Shown here: positions 47,689-57,719 of the stretch, one piece after another | Layout: the number at the start of each line of letters is the position of its first letter | Numbering within the stretch: position 1 is the first letter of the stretch | The notes under the pieces: model-generated | Told to the model about the DNA's origin: nothing | Database searches by the model: none | What the model saw: the letters and a program-made list of their open reading frames with translations, nothing else | NCBI RefSeq assembly: GCF_001735715.1 | Contig: NZ_CP017259.1 | Coordinates: forward strand, 248,001-312,000 | Direction of reading: 5' to 3' | From: Formosa sp. Hel3_A1_48 | Lineage (GTDB): Bacteria; Bacteroidota; Bacteroidia; Flavobacteriales; Flavobacteriaceae | Length of the DNA: 64,000 bases | Position numbers and translations under genes: made by a program

Positions 47689-48372
47689 ATTTTTAAAGTC
47701 ACTTTTTACACAGTTAAAATTATGTAATAAATTAGTTATTTTATAAATAGCTATTACCTGATTGTTAATACATATTATCAAAAAAATAATTTTCAACAGT
47801 TCTAAGGTAAAATAACATTATTTAAATTTTTATAGTTTTTTAAATTCAAAGCGTGTGCGTATTGAAGGATATGTGATAGTAGCAAATGTTGATACTTCTA
47901 TGGTCAATCATAAATTAGTAAGAAAAATAAATTATTGACCAAGCTCTATATAAGATATGAAACTAGGAGATGTAAGTTAAATATATCTAATTATAATTAT
48001 TAAATAAATGATTTAATTATAAAATCTCGTTGAACTTTTTTAGCATGGATGAATTTTTTCTATAATTTGGTTTGGTTGGACTATTTTTTTGTTTCATTTT
48101 AATTTTATAATCCTCAAAAAAAATTGATTTTATACCCTGGTTATCGCTAAAAACAATATCAAAACCGATTTTAATACAGTTTCAGCGGTTCTAATACGGT
48201 TTATTACGGTTTACGCTATTTCTGGCCGGTCTGTTTGATTGATATTGGAATATTATTTTATAAAATAATCTTTATTTTCTACAATAATTTTTGTTCGATT
48301 AACTTCGTTATATATAAAAAAAAGGCACACATTAGCGTACCTTTTTCAATAACCATTAGAGCTATAATCAAT
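47689..48372. other. Long intergenic stretch between the PUL and the recombinase element
   Basis: I find no convincing complete gene in these 684 bases. On the minus strand 48017-48181 is open for 54 codons ending in TAA (with GFDIVFSDNQGIKSIFFEDY), but there is no start codon at its beginning, so at best it is a gene remnant. Near-repeats lie at 48171-48213 (TACGGTTTA at 48195 and 48205, and a similar TACAGTTTC just before). A perfect 18-base AT-only palindrome lies at 48252-48269. The left end of the integrated element probably falls in this interval. Confidence 0.4.
48319..48346 (-). terminator. Intrinsic terminator after the small membrane-protein gene
   Basis: Arms AAAAAGGCAC (48319-48328) and GTACCTTTTT (48337-48346) pair with one mismatch around an 8-base loop, and A-runs give a T tail on the minus strand. 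It lies 26 bases past the stop at 48373. Confidence 0.6.
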
Positions 48373-48585
48373 TTATTCTTCCTTAGGATTTCTACTTCTG
48401 TTAATATTGAATAGTATAACAGAAACTGCTATGACTGAAATAACTCCAAGTGAAAAATAGAGCATAGCATAATTTGGTTTTGAACTATCGCTATAAACCT
48501 CATTATCTTTAATAATGCCCATAATCTGAGCCTGTTGGGTTGATGTTCTTAAACGATCCATACCCTCAAGTTTCAATTGTTCCAT
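48373..48585 (-). CDS. Small single-pass membrane protein, unknown function
   Basis: I do not recognise this 70-residue protein. It has a charged N-terminal half (MEQLKLEGMDRLRTSTQQAQ), one hydrophobic helix (YFSLGVISVIAVSVILF) and a basic tail ending NPKEE. It starts 11 bases after the zinc-finger gene on the same strand and is followed by a terminator, so the two are probably co-transcribed cargo of the integrated element. Confidence 0.55.
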   Translation of the reverse strand: MEQLKLEGMDRLRTSTQQAQIMGIIKDNEVYSDSSKPNYAMLYFSLGVISVIAVSVILFNINRSRNPKEE

Positions 48586-48596
48586 CTTGTTATAAT

Positions 48597-48953
48597 TTAA
48601 ATAAATATTAATTCCTGTTTATTATTAATCATAAATCGAATATCATAGATTCGAGATACCATAATTTTTACACCATTATCATCAATAACAGCTTCATCTT
48701 TGTGAAGGTACCCAAATTCAATACCATGACTTTCTAAGGTTTGACAACTTATAGGTCCTAAATCTTTTTGTTTTAATTTTAAAAGTATATGGTAGTTTTG
48801 TCGCATTAGCTTGTCCCACTCAAAGAGATGACCATATGTTTGCTGACGCCTTAGATAATTTGCTCTGTTCTTACAGCTATCATTGCAGTATCTCCTCTTT
48901 GCGCTTTTTTTGTATATTATCTCCTTTTTACATTCTGGGTTTTTACACGTCAT
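48597..48953 (-). CDS. Small protein with a four-cysteine zinc-finger-like N-terminus
   Basis: Unrecognised family. The 118-residue product begins CKNPECKKEI and continues RRYCNDSCKNRANYLRR: four cysteines in two C-x(3-4)-C pairs followed by an Arg-rich helix, a pattern seen in small treble-clef DNA-binding proteins. The remaining 80 residues have no motif I know. It is divergent from the MerR-like regulator across a region with an inverted repeat. Nucleic-acid binding is inferred from the cysteines and basic helix. Confidence 0.6.
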   Translation of the reverse strand: MTCKNPECKKEIIYKKSAKRRYCNDSCKNRANYLRRQQTYGHLFEWDKLMRQNYHILLKLKQKDLGPISCQTLESHGIEFGYLHKDEAVIDDNGVKIMVSRIYDIRFMINNKQELIFI

Positions 48954-48982
48954 ATCTTATATTTAAGATTAATATACAGCAA

Positions 48983-49010
48983 AAGTAATTTATTTTATTA
49001 CATATTACTT
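48983..49010. promoter_or_regulatory. Inverted repeat in the divergent region of the integrated element
   Basis: AAGTAAT (48983-48989) and ATTACTT (49004-49010) are perfect inverted arms around 14 AT bases, between the zinc-finger gene and the MerR-like regulator. It could be that regulator's operator; the region is so AT-rich that chance is possible. Confidence 0.3.
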
Positions 49011-49029
49011 TATTTTATATTATTTTTTT

Positions 49030-49037
49030 TACATTTG
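49030..49037 (+). promoter_or_regulatory. Candidate -7 box (TACATTTG) of the MerR-like regulator gene
   Basis: TACATTTG matches TAnnTTTG and ends 14 bases before the ATG at 49052. No clear -33 TTG is visible upstream. Confidence 0.4.
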
Positions 49038-49051
49038 TGTAAAGTTTGTAT

Positions 49052-49906
49052 ATGAACAGCGATTTAGATTTTAAAAAAGACTTATTAGGACAGCACTTTA
49101 CACTGCCTAAGTATTTTGGTATTAGCCCCCGTATGGTGACTTATTGGAAAACCAAAGAAGTTCTTCCTTTTTTTGATGCGGGTAAAAAAGCCAAAATGAA
49201 TGTGCCTCAGGCGCTGTGGCTATGTTTAGTTGATGAGCTTAGTGCATTTGGTATCAATACCACAAAACTTGCTGAGCTTGCTAAAATGGTTTGGGATGAG
49301 CCACGTGAGAAAGGGTATTTTAAGTCTAAGCTTGAAAAGCATATTGCTTTTTTAAATAAACAAAAGGTTGTTGATTCGTCTTTAGGGATTTATGAATCTA
49401 TCTTAAACGATCCGCTTCTGCTTCATTTTCATGGCATGGAGATAAACCCGTTTAGTGATGCTGTTATAGATAGCATTTTAATAGACAAAAAGCCGATGTC
49501 GTTTTATTACTTTCCTAAAACAGGAGAGTATCACATAAGAGATGGTAATAAAGCCATCACAGAAAAGTTTTTAGAGATGATAAACGATAAGGCTTATATG
49601 TGTATTCCTCTTATGCCCTTTATAGAGCAGATAGTATCTGTTGAGTTTGAAAGGGTGAATAAAGATATTGCATACCTCAGCCAAATAGAAAATCAAATTC
49701 GAGAGATTGTTATGTTTAAATCTCCAAAGTACATTGAGCTTCTTATAGACAATGATAACATTAAACCACTTATTATTCGTGAAGACCATAAAAAAGCCAA
49801 GCAGCTGGCGGATTTCTTTTTAAACAACAAACTGCCCAAAACAGCAAGGCTACTCATTGAGCCAAGAGCACAAGACAATTATAAACTAACCATCTTAACC
49901 AAATAG
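49052..49906 (+). CDS. MerR-like helix-turn-helix protein of the integrated element
   Basis: The 284-residue protein has an N-terminal HTH resembling MerR/excisionase domains (LPKYFGISPRMVTYWKTKEVLPFF). A helical segment and a 200-residue C-terminal region that I cannot assign follow. I use the ATG at 49052, which fits the TACATTTG box; a TTG two codons upstream (49046) is also in frame. It lies upstream of the recombinase on the same strand. It may regulate the element or act as a recombination directionality factor; both are inference. Confidence 0.6.
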   Translation: MNSDLDFKKDLLGQHFTLPKYFGISPRMVTYWKTKEVLPFFDAGKKAKMNVPQALWLCLVDELSAFGINTTKLAELAKMVWDEPREKGYFKSKLEKHIAFLNKQKVVDSSLGIYESILNDPLLLHFHGMEINPFSDAVIDSILIDKKPMSFYYFPKTGEYHIRDGNKAITEKFLEMINDKAYMCIPLMPFIEQIVSVEFERVNKDIAYLSQIENQIREIVMFKSPKYIELLIDNDNIKPLIIREDHKKAKQLADFFLNNKLPKTARLLIEPRAQDNYKLTILTK

Positions 49907-49907
49907 T

Positions 49908-50006
49908 ATGAAGCATTTTGTATCACCACACCGGTCCCTGACGATCCAGCCCGAGTTAATCCTAACTCGATATGGACCAAAAGGATCGTTATGCATTAGA
50001 GGATGA
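49908..50006 (+). CDS. Possible 32-residue leader ORF
   Basis: ATG at 49908 starts a short frame (MKHFVSPHRSLTIQPEL...) ending in TGA at 50004-50006. It spans three inverted repeats and overlaps the start of the next small ORF in another frame. Only its position before the recombinase suggests a leader role. Confidence 0.25.
   Translation: MKHFVSPHRSLTIQPELILTRYGPKGSLCIRG
49933..49989 (+). repeat. Interleaved inverted repeats upstream of the recombinase
   Basis: Three perfect arm pairs overlap: GGTCC (49933) with GGACC (49974), ACGATCC (49941) with GGATCGT (49983), and CGAGTTA (49952) with TAACTCG (49963) around an ATCC loop. The first two cross each other, so they cannot both form a simple hairpin; an alternative-fold or pseudoknot arrangement is possible. 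No T-run follows. Confidence 0.6.
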
Positions 50007-50136
50007 TGCTATAACCGAGCAGAAAAGAGAAGCTGTCAGACAAAAGCTTTCTCTTATCTGTGATAAGAACGAAAATATAGATAAAATTTTAAAATCACTT
50101 GAGGCGTATTGCCTCATCGTTGTAAACAGCCATTAA
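49972..50136 (+). CDS. Small 54-residue ORF upstream of the recombinase
   Basis: ATG at 49972 opens a frame of 54 residues (MDQKDRYALEDDAITEQKR... LIVVNSH) ending in TAA at 50136, 11 bases before the recombinase ATG. The composition is protein-like: a charged helix with Gln/Glu/Lys, then a hydrophobic tail. Its start codon lies inside the inverted-repeat structure, which could control its translation. I do not recognise the family. Confidence 0.45.
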   Translation: MDQKDRYALEDDAITEQKREAVRQKLSLICDKNENIDKILKSLEAYCLIVVNSH

Positions 50137-50147
50137 CTAAACGCTTT

Positions 50148-51896
<1,749 letters not shown>

Positions 51897-51918
51897 AAGT
51901 AAAAACTCAAAAACACTG

Positions 51919-51993
51919 TCGGGGTGGCAGGATTCGAACCTGCGACCTCCGCGTCCCAAACGCGGCGCGATAACCGGGCTACGCTACACCCCG
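51919..51993 (-). tRNA. tRNA-Pro (anticodon TGG), copy 2
   Basis: Same 75-base gene as copy 1: acceptor CGGGGTG / CACCCCG, anticodon TGG, no encoded CCA. A 42-base spacer separates the two, indicating tandem duplication. Confidence 0.95.
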
Positions 51994-52016
51994 TGTTGTT
52001 TTGAATTCTTTACTTG

Positions 52017-52100
52017 CGGAGAGACCGGGATTCGAACCCGGGCAACACTTACGCGTTGACAGATTAGCAATCTGCTCCATTACCACTCTGGCACCTCTCC
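52017..52100 (-). tRNA. tRNA-Ser (anticodon GCT)
   Basis: Acceptor GGAGAGG / TCTCTCC with discriminator G, anticodon loop TTGCTAA (GCT, reads AGC/AGU), and the long variable arm expected for tRNA-Ser (CAACGCGTAAGTGTTG). CCA is not encoded. It is the first gene of the four-tRNA minus-strand cluster. Confidence 0.95.
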
Positions 52101-52202
52101 TATTTGTTATGAACTTATGCAATAAAATTGCGGATGCAAATGTACCTTTTCATTAGCAACAACGCAAACAATTTATTTAATTTTTTAAATAGATTTCTAT
52201 TC

Positions 52203-54251
52203 TTATTCAGGGTACTCTATACGAAGATGGTACATGTTGGCTAACTTGTGCTTCAAAACTTTCTTAATGGATTCAATTTCCTTGAATGTAATGTTGGCGT
52301 TCAAAAACTGAGCATTTTCTATTTGACTAGCTACTATGGCATCAACAAACGTATTGATTTTTGTAGATGTTGGATCTTTCAAGCTTTTAGATGCAGCCTC
52401 AACACTATCACACATCATTAAAATAGCCGTTTCTTTACTAAAAGGCTGTGGGCCATTGTATGCAAAGTCTAAAGGGTCAAATTCGGCAGTCAACTCCATT
52501 TGCTTGTTGTAAAAATAACGGACAGAGCTTGTGCCGTGATGAGTGCGAATAAAATCAATGACACGATCTGGCAAATTGTACTTCTTAGCCAATTCAACTC
52601 CCTTGATTACATGCCCTATTATAATCTGTGCACTCTCCTTTGGAGATAGTTCGTCATGGGGATTGGTTCCCGTAGACTGATTTTCTGTAAAATATGTCGG
52701 ATTAGACATTTTTCCTATGTCGTGGTACAAAGCCCCAACGCGCACCAACATCGCATTGGCTCCAATTTCGTTGGCAGAAGCCTCAGCCAAGTTGGCCACA
52801 TTCAATGAATGATGAAATGTTCCTGGGGCTTTGTCAGAAAGCTCTTTAAGTAGTTTAGAGTTTGTATCAGATAATTCTAGTAAAGAGACATCAGAAACCA
52901 ATCCAAATAATTTTTCATAGGCGTAGATCAAAGGCTGAACAAACAATGTAGCTAAACCACAGAGGACAAACAAAAGAAAATTTTCCCACTTCAGACCATC
53001 TACACTACCTTCATGAATAACAAAAAAGGCAAAATAAGAAATAATATAAATTAAGGTAATTTGTCCCACTGATATAAATAAATTAGCGCGTTTATACAAT
53101 TCAGAGACCGTAAGAATAGTTACAATTCCAGCGATAATCTGAAGAAACATATACTCGTAATTGTTGGCAACAACAAAACCCAATAAAAGCACGGTGACAA
53201 CGTGTGCAAAAAGCCCAAGACGAGCATCAAAAAAGGCCTTGAGTACTAAGGGAAGAATACACAAAGGTACAGCATATATATATGCAGAATTATAGTTCAC
53301 CACCAAGGTGGTGAGTAAAACCATCAAAGTGATATTGAAAAATATAAACGTGACCTTGGTATTATTAGAAAAAATTTCAATTCTATATTTCCTTAAGAAA
53401 AGCAAAAGCATTAACAAAGCTAATGCAACAAGAACAGTATATGCCGCTAAAATCCAAACATAATTGGCTTCGGTCCATACCTGTGAAGCGTACTCAGATT
53501 CTAAAGACTTTAAAATAGCCAATTTCTCACCCTGAACTACCTCTCCCTTGGAAATGATCAGAGTTCCCTTGTCCACACGCCCACGAACGAGAACTATCCG
53601 CCCAAGACGATCGCTCAAAGCACTTTCTGTAAGTGAAGTGTTGTAGATTGTGTTGGGTTGTACCACATCAAAAAACAAAGACAAATAAGAGGACATATAG
53701 TCCTCATAATCAGAGTTTTTAACCTTAGCTTCAATGTGTGCTTTTAAATCTGTTTGAAGGAAAAATTCTGCATATGGAATTGTTTTATTTTGAGTTTTAT
53801 TCACCAATACCGAAATCAACCGCTCAGAATCAAAATTATACCCCTCTGACAATACACCAGAACTATATAATTCTGAGAAAATTTGTGCACCAAATTGATA
53901 TAAATTATTCGTTAGTTCAGGCTCGTTAACATCCAAAAAATTTCGGTCGAAAACAGTATCAAAATTTTTGAAAATTTGATTGGTTTTAGCCGTATCGATT
54001 TCAAAAAATACAGGAGATTCCTTTGAAATTTGCTGCCGTTCGTCTTCAATGGTCTCAGCAGATTTTTGAATTGCAAAATCAAAAGGAGCATATAAATTTT
54101 CAGATTGCCAAGGTTTTCCTTTTTCAAAACTATAACGGAACGTTCCACTTTTGGGAAATAAATAAACAATCAAAAAAGTAGTCACCACAAACAAAACCAC
54201 TTTATAAAATAAGTTGTGATTTTTGTGAAATTTATTTAAAATACGATCCAT
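52203..54251 (-). CDS. pgpH: PgpH-type 7TM-HD cyclic-di-AMP phosphodiesterase
   Basis: A 682-residue membrane enzyme with an N-terminal transmembrane helix (VVLFVVTTFLIVYLF), an extracytoplasmic 7TMR-HDED-like domain of about 240 residues, a seven-helix membrane block and a C-terminal cytoplasmic HD domain (FHHSLNVANLAE, YHDIGKMSNP, IRTHHGTSSV). PgpH family members hydrolyse c-di-AMP and so affect osmotic and cell-wall balance. It stands alone between the tRNA cluster and the divergent thiolase gene. Confidence 0.9.
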   Translation of the reverse strand: MDRILNKFHKNHNLFYKVVLFVVTTFLIVYLFPKSGTFRYSFEKGKPWQSENLYAPFDFAIQKSAETIEDERQQISKESPVFFEIDTAKTNQIFKNFDTVFDRNFLDVNEPELTNNLYQFGAQIFSELYSSGVLSEGYNFDSERLISVLVNKTQNKTIPYAEFFLQTDLKAHIEAKVKNSDYEDYMSSYLSLFFDVVQPNTIYNTSLTESALSDRLGRIVLVRGRVDKGTLIISKGEVVQGEKLAILKSLESEYASQVWTEANYVWILAAYTVLVALALLMLLLFLRKYRIEIFSNNTKVTFIFFNITLMVLLTTLVVNYNSAYIYAVPLCILPLVLKAFFDARLGLFAHVVTVLLLGFVVANNYEYMFLQIIAGIVTILTVSELYKRANLFISVGQITLIYIISYFAFFVIHEGSVDGLKWENFLLFVLCGLATLFVQPLIYAYEKLFGLVSDVSLLELSDTNSKLLKELSDKAPGTFHHSLNVANLAEASANEIGANAMLVRVGALYHDIGKMSNPTYFTENQSTGTNPHDELSPKESAQIIIGHVIKGVELAKKYNLPDRVIDFIRTHHGTSSVRYFYNKQMELTAEFDPLDFAYNGPQPFSKETAILMMCDSVEAASKSLKDPTSTKINTFVDAIVASQIENAQFLNANITFKEIESIKKVLKHKLANMYHLRIEYPE

Positions 54252-54403
54252 ATAAAATATTTAAGCAATTTATTACTGAGCAATATAAGCCTAATCAAAA
54301 GTAATAAAAAGAACGTCAACAGTAGACTAATAATCAACAATCATCTCTAATATCTGCCAAATTTTATTTACATTAGCAAGAGTAAAACTAAAACTATTTT
54401 TAG

Positions 54404-55579
54404 ATGAAAGAAGTTGTCATCGTTTCTGCAGTACGCACCCCAATTGGTAGTTTTATGGGAAGTTTATCATCTGTTGATGCACCAAAACTTGGGGCTATCG
54501 CCATTAAAGGTGCATTAGAAAAAATTAATTTAAATCCTAGTTCAATAGACGAAGTCCTTATGGGGCACGTTGTTCAAGCTGGAGCAGGTCAAGCTCCTGC
54601 AAGGCAGGCTGCTATATTTGCTGGAATTCCCGATACAGTCCCTTGCACTACTATCAATAAAGTCTGTGCTTCAGGAATGAAATCCATCATGCAAGCCGCA
54701 CAAAGTATTGCGCTTGGCGATGCTGAAATTATTGTAGCCGGAGGTATGGAAAATATGAGTAAAATTCCGCACTATTATCACGCACGAACAGCCAAAAAAT
54801 TTGGACCTGCACAAATGGAAGATGGCATGCAAAAAGATGGCTTAGTAGATGCTTACAACAAAGAAGCAATGGGTGTTTGTGCCGATGCTTGTGCCAAAGA
54901 ATATGATTTTTCAAGAGAAGATCAAGATGCCTTTGCAATTCAATCTTATGAGCGCTCTGCAGCCGCATGGAGTAGTGGAAAATTTGACAGAGAAGTTGTG
55001 CCTGTAGAAGTTCCTCAGCGTCGTGGCGAACCTATAGTAGTCACCACAGATGAAGAATTCAGCAACGTTAAATTAGAAAAAATTCCAGCCCTTAGACCTG
55101 CATTTACAAAAGACGGGACCGTAACCGCAGCCAATGCCTCTACCATCAATGATGGTGCTGCTGCACTTGTTCTGATGAGTAAAGACAAAGCTAACCAACT
55201 TGGCCTGAAACCCTTGGCCACCATAAAAAGTTATGCAGACGCCGCGCGCGAGCCCGAATGGTTTACGGTAGCACCTGCAAAAGCCCTCCCCAAAGCCCTG
55301 GACAAAGCCAATATCAACATTGATGATGTTGATTATTTTGAATTTAACGAAGCCTTTTCAGTAGTAGGATTGGCTAACATGAAAATTTTGGGCCTCAGCG
55401 GTGTCAAAGTCAATGTCAATGGCGGTGCGGTTTCGCTTGGACATCCTCTGGGGTGTTCTGGTGCGCGAATAGTAGTAACTCTACTTCATGTTTTGGAACA
55501 AAATAATGGAAAAATTGGAGCGGCAGCCATTTGTAATGGCGGCGGCGGTGCTTCGGCACTGATCATCGAACGAAACTAG
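54404..55579 (+). CDS. Acetyl-CoA C-acyltransferase (thiolase)
   Basis: A 391-residue thiolase with the nucleophilic cysteine in TINKVCASGMKS, the GGMENMS segment, the histidine in GGAVSLGHPLGCSGAR and the second cysteine in AAICNGGGGASAL. It condenses two acetyl-CoA or cleaves 3-ketoacyl-CoA in the cytoplasm. Start ATG at 54404 gives the usual MKEVVIVSAVRTPIG N-terminus. The NlpC/P60 gene follows after 6 bases, so they may share a transcript without an obvious functional link. Confidence 0.93.
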   Translation: MKEVVIVSAVRTPIGSFMGSLSSVDAPKLGAIAIKGALEKINLNPSSIDEVLMGHVVQAGAGQAPARQAAIFAGIPDTVPCTTINKVCASGMKSIMQAAQSIALGDAEIIVAGGMENMSKIPHYYHARTAKKFGPAQMEDGMQKDGLVDAYNKEAMGVCADACAKEYDFSREDQDAFAIQSYERSAAAWSSGKFDREVVPVEVPQRRGEPIVVTTDEEFSNVKLEKIPALRPAFTKDGTVTAANASTINDGAAALVLMSKDKANQLGLKPLATIKSYADAAREPEWFTVAPAKALPKALDKANINIDDVDYFEFNEAFSVVGLANMKILGLSGVKVNVNGGAVSLGHPLGCSGARIVVTLLHVLEQNNGKIGAAAICNGGGGASALIIERN

Positions 55580-55585
55580 CACTCA

Positions 55586-56335
55586 ATGCAATACGGCCTG
55601 TGCAATCTTAGTATTGTCGCATTAAGAAACGAACCCTCAGACAAAAGCGAACTCACATCGCAAGTCCTTTATGGCGAATTGTTTAAAGTCCTAGAGCAAC
55701 GCAAAAAATGGAGTCGTATCCGATTGAGTTATGACGGATATGAAGGTTGGATTGACAATAAACAATTCCAACTGATCGAAAAAGAAGACTACAAAATATA
55801 CTCTTCAAAAAAAGAGCAACTCTGCGGCGATTTAGTCAGTTTTATTTCAGATAAAGACCATAAACTTCAACCCATTGTGATGGGAAGTGTGTTGTCTGCA
55901 CAATCACTATTGAACCATGACTTTGACGGAGAAGTTCTGATTGGGCAACAGCAAAAAAATCAGCTTATAGAAACCGCACTTTTATTCCTTAATACCCCCT
56001 ATTTGTGGGGTGGAAAAACCCCTTTTGGTATCGATTGTTCGGGCTTTACACAAATGGTATACCGCCTCAATGGATTCAAACTCTTACGCGATGCTTCACA
56101 ACAAGCCACGCAAGGCGATGCCTTGAGTTTTATTGAAGAAAGTACAGCTGGAGACCTCGCTTTTTTTGATAATAATGAGGGGGACATCATTCATGTCGGC
56201 ATCATCATGGAAAACCATCATATCATCCATGCCCACGGTAAAGTACGGATTGACCGCATAGACCACACTGGGATTTATAATGTCGATACCAACACCCATT
56301 CTCATAAACTTCGCGTGATTAAGAGCATTGTATAG
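55586..56335 (+). CDS. NlpC/P60 (C40) peptidoglycan endopeptidase with SH3-like domain
   Basis: Residues about 1-65 form a bacterial SH3 domain (VALRNEPSDKSELTSQVLYGELFKV, RIRLSYDGYEGWI). Residues about 130-249 form a C40 cysteine peptidase: catalytic Cys in GIDCSGFTQMVY, His in DIIHVGIIME and a third polar residue in HIIHAHG. No clear signal peptide is seen, as in related flavobacterial proteins. It probably cleaves the gamma-D-Glu-diamino-acid bond of cell-wall peptides during remodelling or recycling. Confidence 0.88.
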   Translation: MQYGLCNLSIVALRNEPSDKSELTSQVLYGELFKVLEQRKKWSRIRLSYDGYEGWIDNKQFQLIEKEDYKIYSSKKEQLCGDLVSFISDKDHKLQPIVMGSVLSAQSLLNHDFDGEVLIGQQQKNQLIETALLFLNTPYLWGGKTPFGIDCSGFTQMVYRLNGFKLLRDASQQATQGDALSFIEESTAGDLAFFDNNEGDIIHVGIIMENHHIIHAHGKVRIDRIDHTGIYNVDTNTHSHKLRVIKSIV

Positions 56336-56402
56336 ATTTTTTTTATAAATCTAAAAATCAGCATGTAAACTGCTACTGTTCTTACACAAATCCTTTTCCC
56401 AT

Positions 56403-56428
56403 AAAAAAAGCCCATACAATGTATGGGC
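56403..56428 (-). terminator. Intrinsic terminator of the TPR-protein gene
   Basis: A perfect 8-base stem, GCCCATAC (56410-56417) and GTATGGGC (56421-56428), with a 3-base loop; the A-run before it gives a T tail on the minus strand. It lies 23 bases past the stop at 56452. Confidence 0.8.
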
Positions 56429-56451
56429 CGTAGGGTGTAAAAATCTAAATG

Positions 56452-57702
56452 TTATTGTTCTAAACTATTGGCCATATCTTTATATTCTTTAGCTTTAGCA
56501 TCGTTGCCTGTAGCAGAAAAAATATTGGACAGGGTTTTAGCCGCCTGAAAATTTGCAGGGTCAGCAGCTAACGCCTGTTCCAAATAAGGAATAGCGTCCA
56601 AATAGAGTTGGTTTCGTTCTTCACGAAGTTCGTCGTAGCGGCGGTCATCGGCAGCTGAAGTTCCCAAATTGTTCATCTCATCAATAATAGATTCTTCTTG
56701 CCCTAAAATCAAGGCTGCCAGATTGATATAAGCATTGGTGTACTTGGAGTTTAGTGCTATCGCACGCTGATAGTATTTTTTTGCATTTTCAAAATCATCA
56801 GCATCAGCGGCTATAACACCAAGATTGTACTGTAGTTCGGCGTTATTAGGGTCGCGCTTGGTGGCATATTCCAAAAGTTCTTTGAATTTTTCAGTGTTAC
56901 CCATAGTGTAATGCACATTGGCTTCGGTGAGTACCAAGTTTAAATCATCAGGATTTTCGGCCCTCGCTTCGCGCATAGCTTCCAAGGCTTTTTCAGTTTC
57001 ACCACGCTGGTTGTAAATCAAGGCCATATTTTTGATGATTTCTGGGTACTTTGATTTTGTATTTTTATCACTAGGGTTAATGTGTGTTTTTGTTTTTACA
57101 GAGATATCGCGCAGCACTTTACTGTCAAAAGATTCTTCTACATTGGTCTCTTTATTTACAGCAAGATATTGTTTTTCAACTCCAGTGAACCCTATGGATT
57201 TTAGCTTCTCATACATGGCCAAAGACTTGTCGTATTGCTTAGCATTAACAGACGAAGATGCTGCATAATACAAATAAACAGTATCCTTTTCAGAGAGTTT
57301 GTAGGCATTTGAAAAATAATCCGTTGCTGTGGCATAGTCATTATTCGAAACATAGTCAGTTCCTTTAGTTAAAATATGGTTAAGCAGATTTTGCAAATGG
57401 ATGTTTTTGTCTTGCGTGAGGGCAGTTGAACTGACTTTTACGAAAGCGGCTACAGATTGTTCAATTTCCGAAGGGCTAGCAGCGCCATTTTTATAAAACA
57501 ATTTACTTTGGAATAAATAGTATTGGCTTTTTTGTTTGTCATCCATCGCATCAAAAACTAATTCTGCGGCAGATAGTGCTGTGGCTGCTTTTTCAAAATT
57601 TCCTTTATCCAACTCTTTCCCAGCTGTACGAAGTTCTTTTTTTTGTGCATTTATGGACCAAGCAAATGTAAGTAGGAGTCCAAAAATTAGGTAATTTTTC
57701 AT
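56452..57702 (-). CDS. Secreted tetratricopeptide-repeat protein
   Basis: The 416-residue protein starts with a signal peptide (NYLIFGLLLTFAWSINAQ) and contains several TPR units (YATATDYFSNAYKLSEKD, GETEKALEAMREARAENPDDL, AELQYNLGVIAADADDFENAKKYYQRAIALNSKYTNAYINLA, IPYLEQALAADPANFQAAKTLS). It is a periplasmic scaffold of unknown partner. It lies 17 bases downstream of gyrA on the same strand, an arrangement I recall from other Flavobacteriaceae. Confidence 0.87.
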   Translation of the reverse strand: MKNYLIFGLLLTFAWSINAQKKELRTAGKELDKGNFEKAATALSAAELVFDAMDDKQKSQYYLFQSKLFYKNGAASPSEIEQSVAAFVKVSSTALTQDKNIHLQNLLNHILTKGTDYVSNNDYATATDYFSNAYKLSEKDTVYLYYAASSSVNAKQYDKSLAMYEKLKSIGFTGVEKQYLAVNKETNVEESFDSKVLRDISVKTKTHINPSDKNTKSKYPEIIKNMALIYNQRGETEKALEAMREARAENPDDLNLVLTEANVHYTMGNTEKFKELLEYATKRDPNNAELQYNLGVIAADADDFENAKKYYQRAIALNSKYTNAYINLAALILGQEESIIDEMNNLGTSAADDRRYDELREERNQLYLDAIPYLEQALAADPANFQAAKTLSNIFSATGNDAKAKEYKDMANSLEQ

Positions 57703-57719
57703 GATTTATTGTATTAAAA

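Noticed and set aside
48252-48269. Perfect 18-base palindrome
   Set aside because: It consists only of A and T in very AT-rich DNA and has no promoter or gene in register, so chance is the simplest reading.
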